From positions 1-64,000 of the forward strand of contig WHVA01000083.1 in the NCBI GenBank assembly GCA_015179125.1: DNA of 64,000 bases. The letters are read 5' to 3'. The notes beneath the pieces are model-generated. The model was not told the origin of the DNA and did not search any database. It saw nothing but the letters and a program-made list of their open reading frames with translations. This document shows, in pieces, positions 44,601 to 53,135 of the stretch. Source of the stretch: Gautieria morchelliformis (Eukaryota; Basidiomycota; Agaricomycetes; Gomphales; Gomphaceae). The position numbers were made by a program, and so were the translations under genes. Each line of letters opens with the position of its first letter. Within the stretch, counting starts at the first letter, position 1.

Positions 44601-45573
44601 ATGCTCCCGACGCTCCCAGGCTGTTCGTCATGGAGATAGCGGAGTCGAGGGAGGAATCTAGGGAAGCGGACGCTCAGAACATAGCAGATGCCAAGGTCTA
44701 CGCTGACGGGTCAGGACTAGAGGGCAACGCGGTGGCGGTGGCGATACTATACAGGGCGGGGAGAAAGGTAGCCACGTTACAATACCACCTGGGCCCACTC
44801 GCGGACCACACCACGTATGAGGCGGAGGCGGTGGGTGTCATCCTGGCGCTGGAGCTGCTAAGTCGGGAAAAGGGCTTAAGCCCAAGCCGGCGCAGCACTT
44901 TCTGGGACGCATCCACAACATGGCCAACAGGATGGCGATGCCCTCGAGGAGACGCAACGTGCGCCTCAAGATCACGTGGATCTCAGGTCACGACGACGTG
45001 GAAGGCAATGAGGCCGCGGATGCGGCAGCAAAAGGGGCAGCAGCTGGAGAGAGCAGTCAGATAAGTAGGCTCCCGCCCTTCTTAGTGGCTGACGCGCTCC
45101 CACGCAGTCTGGCCGCCGCAAGGCAGGAGTTCAAAACAGGCAACAGGCACAGCTGGAGAGAGCAATGGAAAGCGTCGCCCCGGTGCGGGAGGATGGCAAA
45201 AATCGACGACAGCCTACCCTCACGTGCCTACCTCAGAGACAGGGCGGGCCTCACTCGAGCGCAGACCAGCCTGATTACGCAGCTGCGCACAGGTCACGCC
45301 CCGCTCAACAAACACCTCTACCGGGTCAAGCAGATGCCATCCCCGCTGTGCCTGGCGTGCCACAGGGCCGACGAGACGGTCCACCACTTCCTCTTCGAAT
45401 GTGGAGCGCATGAGCACGCACGTCACAGGCTGAGACGGAAGCTGGGCAGAAAGTCAGGGTCCATCAAGGAGCTCCTGGGTGCAAAGAACTCGATGGAGAC
45501 ATTACTGGGATACGTAGCGGCGACAGGCAGGCTGAAATCGGCATTCGGTGATGTTTCCCCGTCACTCACTTAA
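41676..45573 (+). pseudogene. LINE-B ORF2 (endonuclease, RT, RNase H)
   Basis: Domains in order: APE-type endonuclease (LLQEPYIDTLG, WCGDFNRHHPMW, TDHIPILTTLD), RT (KLKPHKAPGDDGIPN, YRPIALLNTIGKL, MLFLDIEGAFPN, active site AYVDDANLYSEG), RNase H (VYADGSGLEGNAVA, YEAEAVGVILALELL, WISGHDDVEGNEAADAAAK) and a C-terminal zinc motif (CLACHRADETVHHFLFEC). A frameshift lies at a G run near 43870-43877, an in-frame TGA near 43989, and a second frameshift near 44880 inside RNase H. It is distinct enough from LINE-A and LINE-C ORF2 to be another family. Non-functional as it stands. Confidence 0.9.
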
Positions 45574-46053
45574 AAGTATAAGATAACTAGCTTGACAGGG
45601 ACACTAGAATACAAGATGGCAGACAACACCGTTGCGCCAACGCGCGACCAAAACCCCCAAAACATCTCACCCACACCGCTCGCGCAGCAACGCGTACCAA
45701 CTCGTCGCAGCAAGACCAAGAAGAAGTCGGTGGACCCCTTTTTACCTTCGACTGCGGCGCTCCCACACGTCTTGCCAGCCCGCCTCGGCGGCCGAGCACT
45801 TAGAAAGCCAGACCACCCACACACTAGAACAACCAACAGGGGAACGGGAGTACTTACCTCAAAAGAGTGGGGCGAGAAACGGCTCAAGGAGCCGGGCTGG
45901 CGGGGGGCAGGGAGCCCGTCGTCAGTGCACTCGCTCGCTCGAGGACGCAGAGGGATGGGAGCCCTAGCGAGCGAGAGGGAAGGCCCACCCAGTTTTAGTA
46001 CAACGCGTGTAGCGACCAACATAGGCCTAGCCTGGGGTCGATTAAAATGACAT
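45574..46053 (+). other. LINE-B 3' UTR
   Basis: Lies between the ORF2 stop and the A tail. A 152-codon open frame (45592-46050, containing MADNTVAPTRDQNPQNISP) spans nearly all of it. It has no recognisable domain, and its openness may be chance in GC-rich DNA. Confidence 0.6.
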
Positions 46054-46068
46054 AAAAAAAAAAAAAAT

Positions 46069-46081
46069 TGTCACGGCCGAC
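46069..46081. repeat. Target duplication of LINE-B, right
   Basis: TGTCACGGCCGAC, identical to 23747-23759. Confidence 0.9.
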
Positions 46082-46454
46082 AACGCTATGAAAACGCTGG
46101 GGCCATGCCGCCACCAGTTGAATATGAATCACGCCCCAACAGACACTGGCCCTCGCCACGCCACGGTTCCGCGATGCGCATGAACGATGAGTTGACGTGA
46201 CGAGCAGGACTGATACAGGGACCTTGTGGACCTGTGCACCCCAATTCCCTGGTCTGTTCCACTCATTCTCGTTCTTATATATCTTTCCCCTTGCATAAAA
46301 CATAGAATACTTATCCATCATGATGTAGAGTATGGTTCCGTGTAGAGGGTTACAGTATGTATTGACACTCGAATCATTGGTTGTTGTCACTGGAATCAAT
46401 TGCATTGGATAAGAAGGGCATCGGCAGCCATAACTGCCGAAGAGAAGCAGAATT
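46082..46454. other. Unassigned sequence right of LINE-B
   Basis: No gene or repeat recognised. It begins with a short block GCCATGCCGCCACC also seen near 7340. Before the LINE insertion it adjoined 23560-23746. Confidence 0.3.
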
Positions 46455-47345
46455 TTACGCACAAGGTAGCTGCTTAACTTCTTCCTCAAACTCTGGGTCT
46501 TCTAGGTACTTGACGACGTGCCAGAAAAACCCGACAAATCACAGCCAACCCGGAGAGACCCTGGGTGGCATAATCGGGTAGAATATTATGTCGATGATGT
46601 TCGTCTTAAGACCGTTGGTATGAGCTTGACAGGAACTACCTTGGACAGCTTTGAGCTGAGATACAAAGTGAGACGTGATGCGGACGAGAGGATGTACACC
46701 AATGAAATACTTCTTTGAACAGTGCTTTGAGTTTTGCAGGGGGACAATCAATAATAAATTCCCCGAGTGCCGGAACGTGATCTACGAGCTCATAAGACCT
46801 CGGGATATGTTCTTGTCTAAACAGCATACACGGTAAAATCGTGGATAAGACGAAGAAGGAAGGTGGATCGCAACAGGAGGGCCATATTGTTTGGTGTATG
46901 TTTCGGGGTGGGCTGCTGGGAGCAATTATTTGAGGTAGCTATTGTCCGTGAAAGCAACAACTACGCGTGCACACCGATCTCGCCAGGGCTCGTTTGGGGC
47001 CTTTCTAAGTGTTTGGTCAGGCAGGATATAACACCGTGAGCAACTCGGATGGGCTCGTCAGCACCACATACCGTTTTTTAGGCCCAGTCTCTCCAATTTC
47101 ATCGTCTGAGCCCTCAACGGTAGAACGGGCGCATTTGCCACGGGAGGACTGTGATACATTGGGAGAGAGTGTAGCGACTTTGGCATTGGATTAGAGGCAA
47201 AGGGAAGCTCGCCTGTAGGTACCGAAGTTGAGGGAGGCATTAGGCGAGTTGTGACAAGGCAGATAATGGGTCTTATAGTATAGAAGCGGAACACGGCTCT
47301 GGGAGTACAGATAAGGGAGGATCGTCCGTACGTACATCGAGGTGT
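46455..47345 (-). pseudogene. Remnant of a fungal gene, possibly DUF6698-like
   Basis: The minus strand shows three coding-like blocks in different frames: SDDEIGETGPKKRYVVLTSP near 47090-47030; SYELVDHVPALGEFIIDCPP followed by AKLKALFKEVFHW near 46800-46700; and FFWHVVKYLEDPEFEEEVKQ near 46525-46465, ending in a stop. The order (acidic/basic N-terminus, a helical PALxEFIxxxP block, a FYxxVxxxLEDPEExEEV-like end) resembles the basidiomycete DUF6698 family from memory. The central part of such a protein is missing and frames change, so it is probably a pseudogene. A spliced gene of another family remains possible. Confidence 0.35.
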
Positions 47346-47753
47346 TGGTGCAACAGCCATATTGGGGAACTTTTGGAGTGTCGAAACCTGGAAATGGTTA
47401 CATCACAGGGTTGGGCGTGTTAGAGAAATTGAATTTATCTCCGTTCCGACATTTATCGTGCGTTCCAACCGCCGCACTCCCGCTTAGATGGAGACTGATG
47501 ACTCGGCATGATACGAGAAGCATCCCACGCGCATCTCTTTAAAGGCCGAGGCCACATAGACAAATCGAAGCTTACTCTCCTCGTGCCTTATACACCATGC
47601 ATTCGTCTCGCAGAGCTGCGAGGCTAACAAAACACCAGGTTATTCGTTGGCGGCACTGCTTGCGCATGTGCAGCTAGAGAATGCTCATGTTTTCAATCTA
47701 TGTTTTTCGAAGGTTACATGAAGTCGAAAAGAGGCGTTCGTTACCAACAAGCC
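47346..47753. other. K4 downstream region
   Basis: No clear H copy is found here. 47600-47700 resembles the 3' flanks of the other K genes (a GAGAATGCTCATGTTTxCAATC-type block). Confidence 0.4.
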
Positions 47754-49301
47754 TCATGGCCTCTGTATTATTTCCACATGGAGATCTAGTGCTGACTTGC
47801 TTCCTGAGTCGCCGGATGTCGTAGCACTCGTCTTGCATGTGCCTCCTATCACCGACTTGGTATTCCTTCGCCGAAGTATGATCTGGGACAGGACTTGAGA
47901 CAAACGCCCTATTACAGTGTCGTCCCCTTCCTGAGAGTAAAACAACGGTAAGAAATATTAGAAGTGGAGAGGTAAGGATTAAACAAACCGAGTGCTCCAA
48001 TCCTTTCCGTATCTTCCTGCACGTCCGCGCGTAGAGCGACTTCTCGTAGAGTAAGACCCTCGATTTGAGTGCCTGAGATCCTAGCGTAGACACAATGGTT
48101 TCGAACTGAACCAGAGCTGATGATGCATCAGGCCGTTGCGCCGGATTTCGGCGCATCATAGCAGTCACAAGAGGCTGGAATACAACAAGACCATGATAGT
48201 TCTGTGTCTGTGATTGAAGATACTATATATCGATAAGCCATTGGCCACACACCTCGACTAATTCTTCAAAAACGCCTCCTAAATGGTAAATGTCCACTTT
48301 GAAAGGGTCGTATGGGACTTCATATGACAATTCTGGTACAGTTTTATTCTGGCCTGCCATGCCTGTCACTAGGTGCCTCTCTTCAAAGCTTGCGAAGTGA
48401 GAAGACAGCCCAAAATCAACGAAGAAATAATCCACTGGACCCACGGCTAGACGGGTTGTATGTGTAATCCTTCTGATGGGGGCGCCATCATGCGCCGATT
48501 GTAAAAAAAAATAGAAACCTCCTGGTATCAGCCTGCTCGAGTCCATCATGATATTCCCATGACACGCATCCCTGAAAAACTTGTTGGCAAGAACTCAAAT
48601 ATGAGACGAGGTAGGTTACCTGTGGGCTACGTTGTGTTCATGCATGAACTCTAGTCCCTGCAGAAAATTGGAAAACCCAACAAAAAAATTCTGGTACGAA
48701 ATGCTGACTTACCTGGAGCGATTGCCGGAAAAATTCTACGCATTCCACTCGAAACTGGAAATGGGGATGATCGAATTGCCTTAGGTACGGCATGACCAGC
48801 AGGGCCCACTCGTCATCGTCAGGAAGAGGTATCACATCTAATAAACGAACAGTCCGATTTCTGGGATCTGACAGGAGCGCCTCAGACGATAGATAGCGAG
48901 CGATGGGCAATTCTTTGGTGGTGGTGGGAACTCTCTTCAGAGTAACTTTGATATCATCCTCGATGCGCCTAGCATCGATCACGTTCATATGCTAGTAGAT
49001 CACTTTTTTCAACAAAGAATCACAGTCAGAATTTAAACTAACTCACTGGGCTTGAGTACGAATCTTCATGGTAGAACGGAAGGCCATTATTTGCCTTCCA
49101 GGAACCCACCCAGCCAGGGCGGTACCTGGGGCGGAGCTGGTAGCCTCTGGAATGCAAATACGGTTGGTACTTCACCCACAGTAACTCGTCCTTTCGCAGA
49201 GAAAAAGGCTCATGCATTCGCGCGACTGGGCCTGAGGCCTGAGGTTTCACAGGGGGTACACGGGGTCTGAATCCGACCGTCACGGTCCGCAGGTCACGCA
49301 C
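47754..49301 (-). CDS. K4, kinase-like protein (diverged copy)
   Basis: The same six-exon architecture on the minus strand, but clearly the most diverged full copy. N-terminal exon: VRDLRTVTVGFRPRVPPVKP, MHEPFSLRKDELLWVKYQPY, RPGWVGSWKANNG. Intron 1 is about 55 nt with GTGAGT/CTACTAG sites. Later exons: DDIKVTLKRVPTT (candidate lysine), YLRQFDHPHFQF, spliced HRDACHGNIMMD, FFVDFGLSSHFAS (DFG), VDIYHLGGVFEELVE, RPDASSALVQFE, and a final exon EGDDTVIGRLSQ ending at 47754. No break was seen in this span. The first Met that fits the family is at 49217; the frame is open to 49301 and earlier exons may have been displaced by LINE-D, inserted about 90 bases upstream. Possibly functional if transcription still reaches it. 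Confidence 0.7.
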
Positions 49302-49384
49302 GCGCCATACGCCTGGTGCCTCCCGGCATCAACGGCCGCTGACTTTCGGCGGCGCTGGCAACTACCATTTGAAGCATTCGCGCC

Positions 49385-50613
49385 CACTCCCACCCACTCT
49401 CGATCGGCACCGAACACGTTCAGAGAGAACGAGGAGAGCGGCTAGGAGGTACGTCAAACGCCACAGATCGCCGTTACACGAGATGATGCACGCCTTCGAG
49501 CTGAATCCAGACACAATGGAGAAGATCCATACGGTGGTGCTCGGGCCCAAGTGGGCCCCGGCATTCAACGCAAGGATCCCACCGTCCAAGGAGAAGGCGA
49601 AGGAGGAGATAGATGCTGATGAAGAAGAAGTGGTAGTATACACGGACGGATCCTGCATAGAGGGCGGAGTAGGGGCTGCAGCGGTGATGTACAAGAACGG
49701 GAGGGAATGCAAGACGACAAGGCTGTACATGGGCCCAGAACATGAGCACACCGTCTTCGAAGCGGAACTAGCAGGCGCAGCCATAGGGGCGAAGATGCTC
49801 AACATGGAACGCGGAGGCAGATACACCATTGCCCTGGACAACCAAGCGGCTATACAGACAACGAGAAAAGAGTGCGCAATTCCCGGTCAATATCTCATCA
49901 ACGCAGTCCATAGACAAATTCAGGGCGTAGTGCAACAACAGCCGGGAGCCAAAATCACTATGAGATGGGTACCAGGGCACGAAGGGGTAGCAGGGAACGA
50001 GAGGGCGGATGAGGAGGCGAAGAAGGCGGCGAGCGGAGAGACCAGCGAGGAGAGGGACATACCAATCGAGTGCTGGGGAACGATGCCAACGAGCAGAACA
50101 GCAGAGGTCCAGAGACACGGCACGAGTCTGAAGCAGAGAGCGAGGGAAATCTTCGCTAAGTCACCTAGAGCTATGCGAGCGCACGAGATTGACCCCACCA
50201 TGCCGTCAGCAGCCTTCGTGAAAATCACGAAGAACAGGCCGCGCAAGCAGGCCAGCCTACTCGTACAGCTAAGGACGGGACATATACCGTTAAACAAGTA
50301 CTTGCACAAGATAGGAAAAGCGGAATCGCCCTTGTGCCAGGCGTGCGGGAGCGCGCAGGAGACGGTGCAGCACTACCTGTTTCAGTGCCGGGCATACAAG
50401 GAGCAGAGGCAAAAGCTGGAGAGAAAGCTGAAACGGGGAGCGAGGTCCCTAAAAACACTGCTAGGCGGGCACAAGGCGCTAGAGCATCTATTTGGATATA
50501 TACAGGACACGAAAAGGTTCAAAGATCAATACGGAAACGTAGCCCTACCACCGGCGAAAGAGGACACACGAGGAAGAGCAGACGGACGACAGCGCAGGGA
50601 GAGAAGGCGCTAA
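49385..50613 (+). CDS. LINE-D ORF2 fragment (RNase H domain)
   Basis: An uninterrupted frame encoding the ORF2 C-terminus: a linker (RYVKRHRSPLHEMMHAF, VLGPKWAPAFNA), RNase H with its acidic set (VVYTDGSCIEGG, FEAELAGAAIGA, IALDNQAAIQT, WVPGHEGVAGNERADEEAKK), then the zinc motif CQACGSAQETVQHYLFQC and a basic tail. Endonuclease and RT are absent because of 5' truncation. The open frame indicates a recent insertion. The first codons (from 49369) come from flanking DNA. Confidence 0.85.
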
Positions 50614-50798
50614 ACACACACCTCGCCCACGAAGGCATGGACACGCTCGAGGCAATGCCTCTTGAGCATACGCAGAGCATAGAGGTCTAAAGGAGAGGCG
50701 GGCCAAACGCAAGGAAGAAACTGTAAATACCGTCTTACATAGGGTGCTGCCCCAAAAGACGTAAAATTGGAAAAAAAAAAAAAAAAAAAAAAAAAAAA
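49385..50798 (+). mobile_element. LINE-D, 5'-truncated LINE
   Basis: Contains only the last third of ORF2, the 3' UTR with the shared tail motif (CTTACATAGGGTGCTGCC at 50734-50751, then CAAAAGACGTAAAATTGG) and a 28-base A tail (50771-50798). Similarity to LINE-A and LINE-C starts near 49400; the exact 5' edge and a target duplication could not be fixed. Typical of incomplete target-primed reverse transcription. It lies just upstream of K4 in opposite orientation. Confidence 0.88.
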
Positions 50799-51078
50799 CG
50801 TCCCATCGGACGTCGCTCGCACCCAACGCCAAGTGGCGGCCATCGGTGCACCGTCAAGTCCCGCGAGGAACCTCGTCACCCCTCGCTCCTCCTTTGAGGT
50901 GAGCGCTCTCACTCGCCATCGCATGGCCCGGGAAGAACATGGAACACCGTTCGACTATGGTCACTAGTGGCTGCAGGTGCGGAATTGGTGAGCTGGTCCC
51001 AGTCTTTATACCTCGAACCGGACCAGCATCCGGGTAGCATTTCAAGTTGACAAGTGTCGGGGCGGAGTCATTGACGGT
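50799..51078. other. Flank between LINE-D and the hAT-like element
   Basis: 50799-50966 is unassigned. 50967-51078 repeats the region just upstream of G2 (17645-17770), showing that another module copy was here. No G coding exon is recognised. Confidence 0.45.
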
Positions 51079-51372
51079 TAGTGATGGGCATGGCCTGGCC
51101 CAGGCCGCGGGCCAAGCCAGGCCGAGCCGCCAATAGGCCGGGCCAAGCCAGGCCAAAGCCGAGCCAGGAAGCCGTGGCCTGGCAAGCGCCTAAATACAAG
51201 ATCTTCGGTCACAAAAAAGGATATGTCTGCTCTGATACTGGCAGCGAATATAATTTTTTTCGATGATAGCGTAGTTACAGTCTGCTTATCCCTTACTCTT
51301 TACCCCACTTGCTATACCCCGCCCTCGCATCGCTGATTCTGATAGCGAAATTGAGGCAGTTAACGGCGCCGA

Positions 51373-51423
51373 CAGTCACAAGCACCAGACGTATGGTGAA
51401 ACCCAGTGCGGCGTTGCGTGATC
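51373..51423. repeat. 51-bp direct repeat, copy 1
   Basis: Begins CAGTCACAAGCACC and ends GCGTTGCGTGATC; repeated with a few changes at 51825-51875, enclosing about 400 bases of very GC-rich DNA. Confidence 0.8.
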
Positions 51424-51444
51424 GTTAGGATCCCCTAACGATCA
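51419..51444. repeat. Perfect inverted repeat, 11-bp arms
   Basis: TGATCGTTAGG, a 4-base centre ATCC, then CCTAACGATCA. It sits at the end of the first direct repeat inside the hAT-like element; it may be a footprint or the end of another small element. Confidence 0.8.
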
Positions 51445-51824
51445 AAAATGTCCCGCTCATGCTGCTTCTCCTCCGTGCGCGCGACACCTCGAGCTTCTTC
51501 CTAATCGCTGCGCGCTCCCTCTCGCGCTCCTCGCCAGTCTTCTCGTTCTCGCCTTCGCCGCGCTCCCCGTCCTCCTCGTCCGCGCTGGATGTGTCGATGT
51601 CCATGCCCGCGCCTGCAGCGCCCAGCTAGCCGCGCGTCGCCGCGCTCCACAGTGCTAATCCGCACGCGCTTCATCTGCCTGCCATCCGCGTCCCCACGCT
51701 CGGCCTCTGCGACCGGAGCAGCTCGTGGCCCGTCCCCGGCGCCCCGCCGCACTCCGTGCGTCGCGGATGCGCACTGTCCAGACCGTGGGGTTGTGCTCTG
51801 CGCGATGGGCCGGGGCATGCGTCG

Positions 51825-51875
51825 CAGTCACAAGCACCGGACATGTGGTGAAACCCAGTGCGGCGTTGCGTGATC
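51825..51875. repeat. 51-bp direct repeat, copy 2
   Basis: The partner of 51373-51423; here it is followed by CCTAAATGTGACCC rather than by the palindrome. Confidence 0.8.
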
Positions 51876-52414
51876 CCTAAATGTGACCCGGCAACGCATC
51901 AAGAAGACAGGTGCAGGAGACAAAACAGCCCCGATGATATCATCGACAACGAGGAGGAGCTTGAATACCTTTTGGTACGCTACATACAATATAAGAATGA
52001 TATCTTGTCTACAAGGCTATTCCCCCACCAACAGGCCATGGCCCAAGCCAAGGCCAAGCCGGAGCCGAGCCAGGCCAAGTGCTAATGGCCTGGCTCAGGG
52101 TTTTAGCAAGCCAAAGCCGGGGCGAGCCGGGCCAAAGCCACGGCTTTCAGGCCAAGCCAGGCCATGCCCATCACTATCAATAATGGTGCAGTCACTCATG
52201 CAGCCCTGCAGAAAGGAGGATGCACGTGACAACCTCGAGCATGCTTCTTCTATTTATTCTGCCTTGGAGCGTGAAGCTTTGACCTGATAATCGATAATTG
52301 CTACAAGCGAACTGACCAGTAAGCTTGTGCCACCGGCGTCTCACCCGAGGTTCCGAGTCAGCAGGGGGTTTAGTAAGTGATTTGAGCCATTTACAGTAAT
52401 TCCACCGCTGTGTT

Positions 52415-52426
52415 GTGGCGCGCCAC
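52415..52426. promoter_or_regulatory. GTGGCGCGCCAC palindrome
   Basis: Perfect copy, in the context TTGTGGCGCGCCACAGG, as at 12785. Confidence 0.5.
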
Positions 52427-52580
52427 AGGTGAGGGTGAGAGCCTCCTCTTAAGTGTGGGTTCGCTGAATGCACACAGTCCTACTATAGAGATGTAACCAT
52501 TAATTATTAGTGGACAATGGGCATCGGCCGCCCAGGTTTGGCGAGTTTTGAGGGGAATTACTCTGGCCCATGAGAACTCA

Positions 52581-52592
52581 GTGGCGCGCCAC
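52581..52592. promoter_or_regulatory. GTGGCGCGCCAC palindrome
   Basis: Perfect copy, 166 bases after the previous one. Confidence 0.5.
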
Positions 52593-52789
52593 GCTCCATG
52601 GTCCCGCAGTACTGGCCGTGCCCAGAAGGGACCCACGCTCATGTTGAGCCATGAGACTCTGGAGGGAGATTATCTGTTCCCCAATTCAATTGATAACAAT
52701 AGAAATGGCATTTCATCTAGACAGTGAATTACTTCGCTTACTTATCAGCGGACCCGCAGCACTCCAAGTGAGCGGTACAGCTGAATTCC

Positions 52790-52974
52790 CTGCTGGGGTA
52801 TTGAAGACTCCATTAATCGAACGTCAAAGCCTAGGGCACGATCTCGTACATGCCACGCGATGTATTGATCTCCTCCTTCGAATGAACCGAGCCCACTGAT
52901 CTTGATATCCGAGCAGCTGGCAGACTGCCCAATATGGAATGTGCTTGGTAGAGCAGAATTGAATGACGAATACA
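52790..52974 (-). pseudogene. H5 remnant, cut by LINE-C
   Basis: Contains the H C-terminal block (FDVRLMESSI) and a piece resembling LGYQDQWARF, with the part between shortened. LINE-C is inserted at its right end. Confidence 0.5.
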
Positions 52975-52984
52975 TTGCAAGACA
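52975..52984. repeat. Target duplication of LINE-C, left
   Basis: TTGCAAGACA, repeated exactly at 58958-58967. Confidence 0.88.
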
Positions 52985-53135
52985 AAACAGACTTTCTCAC
53001 ACTAACCACATCCACCAAAAAAACTCAAAACCCCAAATCTCGCACACACACACATTTTCGCGATAGCTAGACCGCCTCAGGCGACACACAGCTATCAATC
53101 CATCGTTTCCCCAAAAAGAAGCGATCCAAAAGGCC

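Larger units (their letters stand above)
23760..46068 (+). mobile_element. LINE-B, Tad1/I-type LINE, split by LINE-A
   Basis: A full-length LINE bounded by a 13-bp target duplication and ending in a 13-14 base A tail at 46054-46067. Its own DNA is 23760-24853 (5' UTR and the first part of ORF1) and 40799-46068 (rest of ORF1, ORF2, 3' UTR). LINE-A and its load lie between. The 5' end begins CTTTCT, like LINE-A and LINE-C after their first few bases. Its 3' end lacks the CTTACATAGGG tail motif of the other LINEs, so it is a separate family. ORF1 and ORF2 each carry breaks, so it is not active. Confidence 0.9.
51079..52176. mobile_element. hAT-like non-autonomous DNA transposon
   Basis: A 1098-bp element with inverted ends TAGTGATGGGC/GCCCATCACTA, followed inward by repeated GGCCTGGC/GCCAAGCC words on both sides. 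This is a common layout of hAT elements. The flanking module sequence continues on both sides (51078 to 52185), which confirms an insertion. An exact 8-bp target duplication is not visible (TTGACGGT versus TCAATAAT). No transposase frame is present; the 51501-51818 open frame is Arg-rich and not convincing. Confidence 0.7.
52177..52789. promoter_or_regulatory. Module spacer with two palindromes
   Basis: Continues the module interrupted by the hAT-like element. It is homologous to 17770-18350. It contains perfect palindromes at 52415-52426 and 52581-52592. No gene. Confidence 0.45.

Noticed and set aside
45592-46050. 152-codon frame in the LINE-B 3' UTR as a third LINE gene
   Set aside because: No domain, Arg/Pro/Ser-rich composition expected from GC-rich DNA, and no counterpart in the other LINEs.
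51501-51818. Arg-rich frame inside the hAT-like element as a transposase
   Set aside because: Low-complexity composition without a hAT domain, overlapped by other open frames in the same GC-rich segment.
51071-52184. An 8-bp target duplication for the hAT-like element
   Set aside because: The flanks TTGACGGT and TCAATAAT do not match; the insertion is inferred from ends and interrupted module homology instead.
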